Numbered from the stretch's first letter, positions 26,922-35,889 are shown. The stretch is 64,000 nucleotides of DNA from DATGPD01 sp041398565 (GCA_041398565.1 JAWKUN010000005.1:868001-932000), one strand, 5' to 3'. Notes: generated by a model from the sequence alone, not told the origin. Made by a program: numbers and translations.

Positions 26922-29194
26922 GCCCCTACCTCTTGTCGGCGCTCCTCTGTCTCGCCGGCCCGCCCTACTCCCCGGAGGTCTCGGCTCTGGATCCCGCCGG
27001 CGGCCAACGAGGCACGCAGGTCGAGATCGAGGTGACCGGGCGTCGCCTGTTCGAGCCCGAAGGTGTGTCGTGCCTGCGGGAAGGGATCGAGGTCGTCGCG
27101 GTGCGCAGCGACAAGCCGGAGCACTGCCACCTCACCTTGCGCTTGCGCCCGGACTGCCCCCTCGGTGCGCACCCGTTGCGGCTGCGCACCGCGTACGGGC
27201 TCAGCAACTTGGTCCTCTTCCACGTGGGGGAGCTCCCGGAAGTCACGCGCGCCGAGGGCGACGCGCCACAGGCGATCCCTCTCGATTGCACGGTGAACGG
27301 CACCCTGCCGGAGGGTGGCTGCCACCGCTACGCGGTCGCCCTGCCGGCCGGCGTGCGCGTGCACTGCGAAGTCGAGGCGTTGCGACTCGGGTTCGCTCCA
27401 CTCGATCTGAGGCTCGCCGTCGCCGACCCCGATGGCCTGCAGATCGCGGCCTGCGACGACAGCGCGCTCGGCCAGAAGGACCCGCTGGCGACCTTCACCG
27501 CACCGGCAGCCGGCACCTACCTCGTCGAGGTGCGCAGCGCCTTCGCCCACCCCGGCAACCGCGGCGTCTACCGCCTGCACGTAGGCACGTTCCCTCGCCC
27601 TACCGTGACCCTGCCCCTCGCCGGAGCGCCCGGAGCTACGTCCGTCGTCGAGCTGCGCGGCGATGGAGCGCCGAGTCCGACGGTGGTCTCGCTGCCCGAC
27701 CTGCCGGACAGCATCTTCGCGCACTTCCCGAGAAGCGAGCGGGGCGTCGCGCCGACCCCGGTGTTCCTGCGCGTCGGCGGTCCGCCCGAGCGCGCACTCG
27801 AGCTCGACGACCAGCGACGACGCTTCGTGCGGTTCCCAGGCAGCGTGTCGGGGGTCCTGGACGCGCCGGAACAAGTCGAGCGCTACTTCTTCCACGCCGA
27901 GAAGGGGGCCGAGCTGAACTTCCGCGTGTTGGCACGCACGCTGCGCTCGCCCCTCGATCCGGTGCTGATCCTGCGCCAGGCCGACGGCCGCTACCTGGCC
28001 AGCAACGACGACCAGTCCGGGCTGGGGATGGACTGCCAGCTGCGCTTCAAGGCCAGCGCGAGTGGCGACTACCAGCTCGAGGTGCGCGACCTGCTCCGCC
28101 GCGGTTCACCGGAACACGTCTTCCGCCTCGAGGGCGAGGTTCCCCGCGATCCGTCGGGCCTGCGTCTCGTCGTCGGACGGCGCGACGAGGCGGTGGTCAA
28201 CGTGCCGAGCGGTGGCCGCATGGGCGGTGTGCTCGTGAGCAGCGGCCTGGTCGACCTCGAGCTGCTGGCGCAGAAGCTGCCGCCCGGCGTCCAGGCGAGC
28301 TTCGGGCCGCTGCGCAAGGGGCTGAACCAGGTGCCGTTCCTGCTCAGCGCTGGCGACGACACGGCGAGGCAAGACGCGCTGGTAGGGTTCGCCGTGCGCG
28401 ACCGAGACGGGAAGGACGAACGCACGGTGCCCTTCGTGCAGCGCGTGCCCTTGGTGACGGTGCGCAACAACCAGCCGATCTCCTACGTCGCACAGCGTGC
28501 GCTGCCGGTCGCTGTCACCAAGCCGCTCCCCTTCGCCATCGAGGTGCTGGCGCCGAGCGTGCCGGTCGTGCGCGGTGCCCCGCTCGGACTGAAGGTGCGC
28601 GTCCACCGCGACGGCAAGAGCAAGGTGCGCCTGCGCCTGCGCGCCCTGTGGAGCCCACCCGGAGTGAGCGCCGGCGACGTCGTGGTCGAGGCCGACCGCG
28701 ACGAAGCCACGCTGCCGCTGTCGGCCAGTCCCAGCGCCATGCTCGGCGAGTTCCCGTTCGCGGTGGTGGCCACTGTGTACGCGCGGGGCGGCCGCCTGGA
28801 GGTGGCCTCGGACTTCGTGACCCTGTCCGTGCAGCAACCGTGGCTCACCGGCTCGCTGGACGACGCGCGCACCGAGCCGGGCGCCGGCGTCGAGCTGCGC
28901 GCGTCGTGCAAGCTCGAGCAGCCGGCGACCGGCAAGGTGCGGGCCCGCCTCTTGGGCTTGCCGCGCGGGGTCACCGCCGACGCCGTCGAGCTCGACAGCG
29001 GCGCGACGAGCCTGGTGTTCGCGCTGCGCGTGGCGCCAGACGCCGCCACGGGTCGGCACCGCGGCGTGGTGGTGGAAGCTGCCGTGCCGAGTGCGGGCGG
29101 TGACGTGCTGTGTCGTTTCGGTGGTGGCGAGCTGCGCATCGACGAGCCGGTGGCCGCGCCGGCCGAGGCTGGCCTGGAGCGGAGCCGGCGATGA
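26918..29194 (+). CDS. Exported PPC-domain protein
   Basis: 758 residues starting with GTG at 26918 (GTGA overlap) and a signal peptide (SPYLLSALLCLAG). An Ig/IPT-like domain (VSALDPAGGQRGTQVEIEVTG) is followed by two bacterial pre-peptidase C-terminal-like (PPC) domains, with ACDDSALGQKDPLATF, PAAGTYLVEVRSAF and SNDDQSGLGMDCQLRFKASA. Several further beta-sandwich repeats complete the protein. There is no catalytic motif. PPC-Ig proteins regularly sit between DUF1501 and DUF1549 genes in planctomycetes and are thought to bind the polymer being processed; that role is inferred. Confidence 0.87.
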   Translation: MSPYLLSALLCLAGPPYSPEVSALDPAGGQRGTQVEIEVTGRRLFEPEGVSCLREGIEVVAVRSDKPEHCHLTLRLRPDCPLGAHPLRLRTAYGLSNLVLFHVGELPEVTRAEGDAPQAIPLDCTVNGTLPEGGCHRYAVALPAGVRVHCEVEALRLGFAPLDLRLAVADPDGLQIAACDDSALGQKDPLATFTAPAAGTYLVEVRSAFAHPGNRGVYRLHVGTFPRPTVTLPLAGAPGATSVVELRGDGAPSPTVVSLPDLPDSIFAHFPRSERGVAPTPVFLRVGGPPERALELDDQRRRFVRFPGSVSGVLDAPEQVERYFFHAEKGAELNFRVLARTLRSPLDPVLILRQADGRYLASNDDQSGLGMDCQLRFKASASGDYQLEVRDLLRRGSPEHVFRLEGEVPRDPSGLRLVVGRRDEAVVNVPSGGRMGGVLVSSGLVDLELLAQKLPPGVQASFGPLRKGLNQVPFLLSAGDDTARQDALVGFAVRDRDGKDERTVPFVQRVPLVTVRNNQPISYVAQRALPVAVTKPLPFAIEVLAPSVPVVRGAPLGLKVRVHRDGKSKVRLRLRALWSPPGVSAGDVVVEADRDEATLPLSASPSAMLGEFPFAVVATVYARGGRLEVASDFVTLSVQQPWLTGSLDDARTEPGAGVELRASCKLEQPATGKVRARLLGLPRGVTADAVELDSGATSLVFALRVAPDAATGRHRGVVVEAAVPSAGGDVLCRFGGGELRIDEPVAAPAEAGLERSRR

Positions 29195-31713
29195 CGGGTC
29201 AGAGCCAAACGAGAGGCCGCGGCGGACGAGCACTCCTGCCGATGGTTCGGGCCTCGGTCTGCACCGCCCTTTGTCTGACCGGGCTGACCCGTGCACAAGA
29301 GCTCGACGGAGCCGGGTCCGAGCCGGCAGACGTCCGCGGCGACCACGCTCTCGCCGGGCGCACGCTGGTGGTGCAGCCTCCCGAGGTCCAGCTCGACGAC
29401 GGTCGCGACCGACAGCGCATCGTGGTCTTCGGGCGCCTCGGCGAAGACGACCTCGAGGAGGTGACCGACGCGGCCGCCTGGCGCGTGCAGCCACCCGAGC
29501 TGGCGGTGGTCGACCAGGCCGGTGACAGCGTCGTCGTCCGACCGCTGCACGATGGCGACGGCGAGATCTCGGTGAGCGTCGGCCCGCTGACTCTGCGCGT
29601 GCCGCTAAGGGTGCGCAGCGTCGCCGCCAGACCTGACGTCAGCTTCGCCAACGAGGTGCTGCCGATCCTCACCAAGAGCGGCTGCAACGCGGGGAGCTGC
29701 CATGGCGCGGCCAGCGGCAAGAACGGCTTCGGGTTGTCACTGTTCGGCTTCGACCCGGCGCACGACCACCGTGCACTCACCCGCGAGCTGCGCGGGCGCC
29801 GGCTCGACGTCGCCGACCCCGACGAGAGCCTGTTTCTCAAGAAGGGGAGCGCCCGCGTCACCCACCAGGGCGGCAAGCGCCTCGATCGCGAGGGTGCACC
29901 GTACGCCGAGTTGCGCGCATGGGTGGCAAGCGGCGCCGACGACGACGTGGCTCGAGCGCCGCGCCTTCTGGGGATCGACGTTCTGCCGGGCGCGGCCGTC
30001 GTGCGCCGCGATCAGCGGCTGACGTTCCTGCTGCGCGCACGCTACGCCGACGGAAGCGACCGCGACGTGACCGACCTCGCCTTGTGGAGCTCGAGCAACG
30101 AGAGCACCCTGGCCGTCGGCGCCACTGGCCGTTCCCGCGCGCAGGACGCTGGCGAAGCCTACGTGCTCGCGCGCTACGGCGGCTTCGCGGTGATCGCACA
30201 GGTCCAGGTGCACGTCGATGCGACGCCCTTCGTGTGGTCGGGACCGGAGCCGGTCAACTTCGTCGACGAACTGGTGTTCGCCAAGCTGCGGCGTGCACAC
30301 GTGCAGCCAGCACCTCGATGCTCGGACTCGATCTTCCTGCGCCGCGTGCACCTCGATCTTGTCGGTGTGCTGCCGACCCCTGACGAAGCCGAGGCGTTCC
30401 TGACCGACGGCGATCCGGGCAAGCGAGCGAAGCTGGTGGAGCGGCTGCTGGCGCGGCCGGAGTTCTCGGCCACGCAGGCGATGGCGTGGGCCGACGTGCT
30501 GCAGGTCGACGCCGGGACCATGGAGCCCAAGGGCGCGGCGTTGATGACGCGCTACCTGCAGGAGGCATTCGCCGAGAAGCGACCGTTCGACGCCGTGGTG
30601 AACGAGATCCTCACGGCCGAGGGCCCCACCTTCAGCACGCCGGCTGCCAACTTCTATGCGGCAACCAATCAACCCAACCTCGTGGCCGAAAGGGTCGCCC
30701 AGGTGTTCCTGGGAGTGCGGGTGCAATGCGCGCAGTGTCACAACCATCCGTTCGAGAGTTGGACGATGGACGACTACTACGGCTTCGCTGCGTTCTTCGG
30801 CCAGCTGGGCCGCAAGCGCGCCGAGGATCCGACCGAGTGGGTCGTATACGACCGGCGCAACGGCGAGGTGCGCCACAGGGTGGACAACCGCGTCGTGCCG
30901 CCGAAGCTCCTCGGCGGCGACGCGCCGCAGATACCACGTGGCACCGATCGACGCGCGGTCCTGGCGCGCTGGCTGACGGCGGCGGACAACCCATGGTTCG
31001 CCAAGAACATCGCCAATCGCTCTTGGGCTCGCTTGTTCGGCCGCGGCATCGTCGAGCCGAGCGACGACGTGCGCGTCAGCAATCCCGCTTCGCACCCCGA
31101 GCTGCTGCAACGCTTGGCTGGCGCGCTGATCGAAGCACACTTCGACGTGCGACCGCTCTACCGCTTGATCTGCGCCAGCCTCACCTACCAGGCGGGCGCG
31201 CCGACCGCGCCACCAGCACCGGCAGCACTGTTCGCGGGCAACCAGGTCCGCCGGCTCGAGGCCGAACAGCTCCTCGATGCCATCGGTGCCGTCACCGGCG
31301 TGCCGACCCGCTACCCCGGTCTACCGCTTGGCGCGGCGGCCAGCGCGATCGCCGGTGGTGGCACTGGCGTGCGCTTCCTCGAGGTGTTCGGGCGACCCGA
31401 ACGCGGCTCCGCGTGCACGTGCGAACGCAGCACCGAGCCCACCCTGCGCCAGACGCTGCACCTCGTCAACGGCGACACCATCGCGGCCAAGCTCGTCGCC
31501 AAGCGTGGTCGACTGCAGCGCGCGCTGGCCGACAGCACGCCACCGGAGGCGATGCTGCGCGATCTGTTCCTCGCGGCCTACTGCCGCCCGCCCACGCCCA
31601 ACGAGGTGGACGACCTGCTGGCTCGCGTGCGGGCGGCCGACGACCCGACCCGCGCTTGGCAAGACCTGTACTGGGCCGTCCTCAATTCGCGCGAGTTCCT
31701 GTTCCAGCACTGA
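29191..31713 (+). CDS. DUF1549-DUF1553 protein with Ig-like insertion
   Basis: 840 residues. After the signal peptide (VCTALCLTGLTRAQ) comes an N-terminal beta domain, then a PSCyt1-like block with CNAGSCHGAASGKNGFGLSL, where the cysteines are spaced CX4CH instead of CXXCH. An Ig-like BIG2 segment (YADGSDRDVTDLALWSSSNE) follows. DUF1549 (LRRVHLDLVGVLPTPDEAEAF) carries a true haem motif CAQCHNHPFE, and DUF1553 (VLARWLTAADNPWFAKNIANR, LFGRGIVEPSDD) is C-terminal. The ATG at 29191 overlaps the PPC gene's stop (ATGA). This longer, Ig-containing architecture is a recognised variant and differs from the protein at 2.8-5.3 kb. Confidence 0.92.
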   Translation: MTGQSQTRGRGGRALLPMVRASVCTALCLTGLTRAQELDGAGSEPADVRGDHALAGRTLVVQPPEVQLDDGRDRQRIVVFGRLGEDDLEEVTDAAAWRVQPPELAVVDQAGDSVVVRPLHDGDGEISVSVGPLTLRVPLRVRSVAARPDVSFANEVLPILTKSGCNAGSCHGAASGKNGFGLSLFGFDPAHDHRALTRELRGRRLDVADPDESLFLKKGSARVTHQGGKRLDREGAPYAELRAWVASGADDDVARAPRLLGIDVLPGAAVVRRDQRLTFLLRARYADGSDRDVTDLALWSSSNESTLAVGATGRSRAQDAGEAYVLARYGGFAVIAQVQVHVDATPFVWSGPEPVNFVDELVFAKLRRAHVQPAPRCSDSIFLRRVHLDLVGVLPTPDEAEAFLTDGDPGKRAKLVERLLARPEFSATQAMAWADVLQVDAGTMEPKGAALMTRYLQEAFAEKRPFDAVVNEILTAEGPTFSTPAANFYAATNQPNLVAERVAQVFLGVRVQCAQCHNHPFESWTMDDYYGFAAFFGQLGRKRAEDPTEWVVYDRRNGEVRHRVDNRVVPPKLLGGDAPQIPRGTDRRAVLARWLTAADNPWFAKNIANRSWARLFGRGIVEPSDDVRVSNPASHPELLQRLAGALIEAHFDVRPLYRLICASLTYQAGAPTAPPAPAALFAGNQVRRLEAEQLLDAIGAVTGVPTRYPGLPLGAAASAIAGGGTGVRFLEVFGRPERGSACTCERSTEPTLRQTLHLVNGDTIAAKLVAKRGRLQRALADSTPPEAMLRDLFLAAYCRPPTPNEVDDLLARVRAADDPTRAWQDLYWAVLNSREFLFQH

Positions 31714-31724
31714 TTCGAGCTCTG

Positions 31725-33590
31725 ATGGCTGCACCTGTCATGACCCGACGACTTCCGTTTGGCGCGCTTGTCACGCACGGCGCGACGACACCGGCCCGGA
31801 TGGTCGGCTGGCTCGTCGTCGGGTTCGCCCTCGGCAGCTACGCGACCGCACAGGACGACCGTGGCACGCGCGACGGTGCCCGCCTGCAGAAGCTGCTGCA
31901 AGAGCTCGCCGCGACCGATGCGAGCGCGTGGGCGGCGCGCCAAACCAAGCTGGAGGCAGAGGCCAAAGCGCACGAGCAGGAGGCCAAGACGATGCGCCAG
32001 CAGGCCGAGAGCCTGCAACGGCGGGCGGACGCCGAGGATGCGACCGCGCGCGAACTGCGCCAGCGGCTCGATGCGCTGCGCAAGGTGCAGGCGCTCGTGG
32101 CAGCGTGGGGTGGCCAGCGCAAGGATCCGGCGCAGGGCGGTGGCCCGGCGGGCGACGGAGCGAAGGAAGGCCCGCCGCCGACCGGCAAGGCCGTGCCGGT
32201 CGTGCCGCCCGCGGCGAAGCCGGCGATGCCGAACAGCCCTCCCGCCGAAGGGATGCCCGCGAACGACGCGAAGGACGAGGAGCTGGTGACCTGGCGCAAC
32301 CGGATCGAGGACCTGCTCGGCGAACGCTGCGCCGGCTGCCACGACCAGGACAGCAAGAAAGGCGGTCTCGACGTCACGTCGTTCGCAGCCGTCCGCGAGG
32401 GCGGCAGCTCAGGCAACACGCTGGTGCCCGGCGAGCCCGACCAGAGTCGTCTCTACCGTCTCGTCGCGCACGAGGAGCGGCCGTTCATGCCGAAGGACGA
32501 AGACCGGCTGCCCGCAGCGGCGATCGCCGCGCTCCGACGCTGGATCGAACAGGGCGCCAGCGAAGACGAGGCGGGCGCGCGCGCCTTCTTGGCCGCCAAG
32601 GCCAAGACCGCGGCAACCGCGACGAGCGCCTCGGACGCCCGCGACGCGGGACCTGCACCGTGGCCGCAGGGATGGCCTACGGTCGAGCTCCGTACGTTCG
32701 AGCACCCCGGGGTCATCAAGAGCCTGGCCCGCAGCCCACGCGCCGGCTTGCTGGCACTGCCAGGACACGGGCAGGTGGTCCTGCTCGACACCGAGCTGGC
32801 GCCGGTCGGTGTGCTGGCCAGCGAGCTCGACCAGGTGGAGCTGGTGGGATTCAGCCCCGACGGCGCGACGCTGTTCGCGGCAGGTGGCGAGCGCGGCAAG
32901 CGGGGTCAGATCGAGATCTTCGACCTGCGCAGCGGCCAGTGCCTCGGGCGCGTCGGCAAGGAGCGCGACACTCCACTGGCCGCCGCGGTGTCGTCGGCAC
33001 GCGACCTCGTGGCGTTGGCCGGAAGCGGCAAGTACGCACGCGCGCACGGGATCGACGGCACGCTGTCGTTCGCCGCCAAGCACGACGACTTCGTGTTGTC
33101 GCTGGCGGTGTCCAGCGACGGCAAGCTGCTGGCGGCCGCCGATCGCAGCGGTGTGATTCGGGTGTACACGACCCGCGGTGGACGCTTGGAGCAGACGCTC
33201 ACGGGCCATGCCGGCGCGGTGAACGCGGTGGCCTTCCTCACCGACACGCGCATCGCCAGCGCCGGCGCGGACGGCACGGTGCGCCTGTGGGACGCCGCCG
33301 CAGGTCGCGAACTGTGGCGGCAGAACGCACACGCCGGCGAGGCGCTGGCGGTGGCCACCGGACCCGACGCGCGCATCGCCAGCGCGGGCAGCGATGGCCG
33401 CGTGCGCGTGTTCGCCGCCAACGGCAAGCCCCTGGCGCAGTCCCCGCCCGTCGGCGAGTGGTTGTACGCGGTGGCGTTCGGAACGACCGGAGACACCGTC
33501 TTGGCCGGCGACTGGCGCGGGCGTCTGCACCGCTACGACCTGAAGGCCAAGCGGATCGCGTCCACCGTGCCGCTCGGTCCAGCCCAGTAG
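31725..33590 (+). CDS. PSCyt1-type cytochrome fused to a WD40 propeller
   Basis: About 621 residues. An N-terminal membrane segment (MVGWLVVGFALGSYA) precedes a coiled coil (TKLEAEAKAHEQEAKTMRQQ). A Pro/Ala-rich linker leads to a PSCyt1 domain with haem motif CAGCHDQDSKKGGLDV (near residue 203) and RPFMPKDEDRLP. The last 290 residues are WD40-like blades (SLAVSSDGKLLAAADRSGVI, TLTGHAGAVNAVAFL, SAGADGTVRLWDAA). It starts 11 bp after the DUF1549 gene; ATG 31740 is an alternative start. It closes the four-gene operon. A c-type haem protein with a propeller would suit a periplasmic electron-transfer or scaffold role. Confidence 0.88.
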   Translation: MAAPVMTRRLPFGALVTHGATTPARMVGWLVVGFALGSYATAQDDRGTRDGARLQKLLQELAATDASAWAARQTKLEAEAKAHEQEAKTMRQQAESLQRRADAEDATARELRQRLDALRKVQALVAAWGGQRKDPAQGGGPAGDGAKEGPPPTGKAVPVVPPAAKPAMPNSPPAEGMPANDAKDEELVTWRNRIEDLLGERCAGCHDQDSKKGGLDVTSFAAVREGGSSGNTLVPGEPDQSRLYRLVAHEERPFMPKDEDRLPAAAIAALRRWIEQGASEDEAGARAFLAAKAKTAATATSASDARDAGPAPWPQGWPTVELRTFEHPGVIKSLARSPRAGLLALPGHGQVVLLDTELAPVGVLASELDQVELVGFSPDGATLFAAGGERGKRGQIEIFDLRSGQCLGRVGKERDTPLAAAVSSARDLVALAGSGKYARAHGIDGTLSFAAKHDDFVLSLAVSSDGKLLAAADRSGVIRVYTTRGGRLEQTLTGHAGAVNAVAFLTDTRIASAGADGTVRLWDAAAGRELWRQNAHAGEALAVATGPDARIASAGSDGRVRVFAANGKPLAQSPPVGEWLYAVAFGTTGDTVLAGDWRGRLHRYDLKAKRIASTVPLGPAQ

Positions 33591-33657
33591 CTCGCCGCGC
33601 GGTGCACGCCGCGGGACGGACCGCGCCAGACCCGTGAAAGCCGCCCCGGCACCGCGC

Positions 33658-33663
33658 TACGCT
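33658..33663 (+). promoter_or_regulatory. -10-like hexamer placed for a leaderless cysteine synthase mRNA
   Basis: TACGCT ends six bases before ATG 33670, so transcription would start at the start codon. The -35 region 17 bp upstream (TGAAAG) is a poor match. The spacing is identical to that at 16558. Confidence 0.35.
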
Positions 33664-33669
33664 TCGCCC

Positions 33670-34605
33670 ATGCCGCGCATCGCCCGATCCGTGAGCTGGC
33701 TGGTCGGTCGCACTCCGCTCGTCGAGCTGACCAGGCTCTGCCCCGCCGGGGCGCGCCTCGCCGGCAAACTGGAGTTTCGCAATCCGACGGGAAGCAACAA
33801 GGACCGCGCGGTACTGGAGATGATCCGGCACCGCGAGCGCACCGGCGCGCTACGAGAGGGCGGGACCATCGTCGAGGCGAGCGCCGGCGACATGGGGATC
33901 GCGCTCGCCATGATCGCCAACGATCTCGGCTACCGTCTGGTTCTCGTCATGCCCGAGGACCGCGCCGATGCACGTAGCAGGCTGCTACGCGCGCTCGGCG
34001 CCGAGGTGGTCTTCACCGACCGCGACAAGGGCATGGCCGGGGCCATGGCCGAGGCCGAGCGCCTGGCCAAGACCCGCTCCGGAGCCGTGGTGTTGCAGCC
34101 GTTCTCGAACCGCGCCAACGCCAAGGCGCACGAGCAGACGGCACGCGAGATCTGGGAGGACACCGACGGGCGCGTGGCTGCCGTGGTGTGTCCGGTGGGG
34201 ACAGGGGGCACGGCAGCGGGATGTGCCTCCTTCTTTCGCGAACTCGGAACCGGCGTGTCGGTGGTCGGCGTGGAACCCGAAGCGAGTCCTGTGCTGAGCG
34301 GGGGTCGCCCCGGTCGCCACGACGTTCCGGGTCTGGGCGCAGGCTTCGTGCCCGAAATCCTCGCGCCGAGCGACCTCGCGGAAGTGATGACGGTCGCCGA
34401 TGCAGTGGCCTGGGACATGGTGCGCACCCTGGCCCGGCGCGAGGCGATCCTGGGCGGCCCGGCATCGGGCGCAGTGGTCGCCGCGGCCTGTCGCCTGTGT
34501 GCGCGACCGGCGTGGCGCGATCGCTTGGTCGTGGCGATCCTCCCCGACCACGGCGAGCGCTACGAGGACCACCACGCCTTCGCGACGCCGGGAGCAGAAT
34601 CGTGA
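33670..34605 (+). CDS. Cysteine synthase-like PLP enzyme (CysM/CysK family)
   Basis: 311 residues of fold-type II PLP enzyme. The Schiff-base lysine lies in NPTGSNKDRAV, the phosphate-binding loop is GTGGTAAG, and the remainder follows CysM closely (GIALAMIANDLGYRLVLVMPE, ending VVAILPDHGERYEDH). The substrate loop, normally TSGNTG, reads SAGDMG, with Asn to Asp and Thr to Met changes, so the substrate may not be plain O-acetylserine. Start ATG 33670 is chosen because the twelve codons before it are not conserved and a -10-like element sits there. The stop overlaps the MoxR gene start (GTGA), an unusual partner for this enzyme. Confidence 0.88.
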   Translation: MPRIARSVSWLVGRTPLVELTRLCPAGARLAGKLEFRNPTGSNKDRAVLEMIRHRERTGALREGGTIVEASAGDMGIALAMIANDLGYRLVLVMPEDRADARSRLLRALGAEVVFTDRDKGMAGAMAEAERLAKTRSGAVVLQPFSNRANAKAHEQTAREIWEDTDGRVAAVVCPVGTGGTAAGCASFFRELGTGVSVVGVEPEASPVLSGGRPGRHDVPGLGAGFVPEILAPSDLAEVMTVADAVAWDMVRTLARREAILGGPASGAVVAAACRLCARPAWRDRLVVAILPDHGERYEDHHAFATPGAES

Positions 34606-35615
34606 CCCGCGCCGCCCCCAAGGACTCGGCTCAGCTCGAGCGCCGCGTCCGCGAACTGGCACAGCGGGCGAGCGACCTGCGCGCCGAGATCGGACGCGTG
34701 ATCCTCGGTCAGGACCGCCTGGTCGAGGACCTGCTGATCGCGGTACTGGCGGGCGGGCACGTGCTGCTCGAGGGCCTGCCCGGACTCGGCAAGACCAAGC
34801 TGGTCAAGACCCTGGCGTCGACCCTCGGGCTCGACTTCGCGCGCGTGCAGTTCACACCCGACCTGATGCCCGCCGATGTCACCGGGACACGCATCGTCGA
34901 GGATCACGGCGGCCGCCTGAGCTTCCGCTTCGAGCGAGGCCCCTTGTTCGCCAACCTGGTGCTTGCCGACGAGATCAACCGCGCGACGCCGAAGACCCAG
35001 TCCGCGCTGCTCGAAGCCATGCAGGAGGGGCAGGTCACCGTGAGCGGCGAGACCCACCCTCTGCCGCAGCCGTTCGTGGTCGTGGCAACCCAGAACCCGA
35101 TCGAACTGGAGGGCACGTTCCCGCTGCCCGAGGCCCAGCTCGACCGTTTCCTCTTCAAGCTCGAGGTGGGAAGCCCGGACGTCGACGCCTTGGTCCGGAT
35201 CCTCGACTCCACGACAGGGTCCGCCGGCGGAACTCCACGGGCGGTTCTCCAGGGCGAGGACGTGTGTGAGCTGCAGGGCTTGGCCCGCGATGTCCTCTGC
35301 GACGCGAGCTTCCTGCGCACCGTCGCGATCTTGCTGCGCTCGAGCGATCCGACGGCCCCCGACGCCAGCGAACAGACGCGCCGGTTGGTGCGCTACGGCG
35401 CGAGCCCACGCGGCGGGCAGGCGATCGTGCTCGCGGCCAAGGTGGCGGCGCTGCTCGAAGCTCGTCCCCACGTGAGCCGCGCCGACATCGAGCGATCCGT
35501 GCTGCCGGCGCTTCGCCACCGCATCGTGCTCACGTTCGAGGCCGAAGCCGACGGTGTCACCGTCGCGAGTCTGGTGCGGACCTGGCTGGCCGAAGCCTGG
35601 CGCAAGACGAGTTGA
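34602..35615 (+). CDS. MoxR-family AAA+ ATPase
   Basis: 337 residues starting at GTG 34602. AAA+ features are Walker A GLPGLGKTKLVKTL, Walker B LVLADEINRATPKTQ, sensor 1 VVATQNPIELEGTFPLPEAQ and the C-terminal lid with RYGASPRGGQAIVLAAK. MoxR proteins act as chaperones maturing metal-dependent or redox complexes and are normally followed by DUF58 and VWA-domain genes. None follow here; instead a structured, terminator-bearing intergenic region comes next. Overlap with the cysteine synthase gene suggests they are co-translated, though a functional link is unclear. Confidence 0.93.
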   Translation: MTRAAPKDSAQLERRVRELAQRASDLRAEIGRVILGQDRLVEDLLIAVLAGGHVLLEGLPGLGKTKLVKTLASTLGLDFARVQFTPDLMPADVTGTRIVEDHGGRLSFRFERGPLFANLVLADEINRATPKTQSALLEAMQEGQVTVSGETHPLPQPFVVVATQNPIELEGTFPLPEAQLDRFLFKLEVGSPDVDALVRILDSTTGSAGGTPRAVLQGEDVCELQGLARDVLCDASFLRTVAILLRSSDPTAPDASEQTRRLVRYGASPRGGQAIVLAAKVAALLEARPHVSRADIERSVLPALRHRIVLTFEAEADGVTVASLVRTWLAEAWRKTS

Positions 35616-35620
35616 ACAGT

Positions 35621-35889
35621 CCGGCCGCCCACGTCGGCGGCGATCGAGCCGCGCGGCGCCGGAGGCGGCAAAGCTGCGTGACCGTCGGGTCGTCGCGGAG
35701 CACGTGGGCAAAAAAACGTGCCCGTCGGAGGAAAGATCGCGAGGGTCGTTCGTCTACATGCCTGCATGGGACGAGCGGTCCCGACCCCCGGTTCTTGCAG
35801 GGAGAACCGGGTTCGTTTGATGAGAGGGCAGGTCGGGACAACTCTTCGACGCGGCCGGGTGGTCGAAAGACCTCCCGGCCGCACTTTTT
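35621..35889 (+). ncRNA. Candidate structured RNA or cis-regulatory leader with pseudoknot
   Basis: The 351-bp gap between the MoxR and frataxin-like genes is not convincingly coding but is strongly structured. GCACGT/ACGTGC (35700-35705/35716-35721) competes with GGGCA/TGCCC (35706-35710/35719-35723). A 9-bp helix (35778-35786/35831-35839) stacks directly on a 9-bp hairpin (35787-35795/35803-35811). Six bases of that hairpin's loop, TGCAGG (35796-35801), are fully complementary to CCTGCA at 35761-35766. An intrinsic terminator ends the unit at 35889, and CCGGCCGC (35621-35628) could pair with the terminator's 5' arm. It matches no RNA family I can name. A 20-codon ORF (35758-35820) is an alternative, leader-peptide reading. 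Confidence 0.5.
35851..35889 (+). terminator. Strong intrinsic terminator
   Basis: A 14-bp stem, 35851-35864 with 35869-35882 (one T-T mismatch), is closed by a GAAA tetraloop and followed by ACTTTTT (35883-35889). It is the clearest Rho-independent terminator in the window and lies 77 bp before the frataxin-like start. Confidence 0.85.

Noticed and set aside
35701..35740. Possible RNase P RNA because of GGAGGAAAG
   Set aside because: Only this short core matches. The remaining conserved segments (such as ACAGAA) are absent and the terminator is too close for a full-length RNase P RNA.
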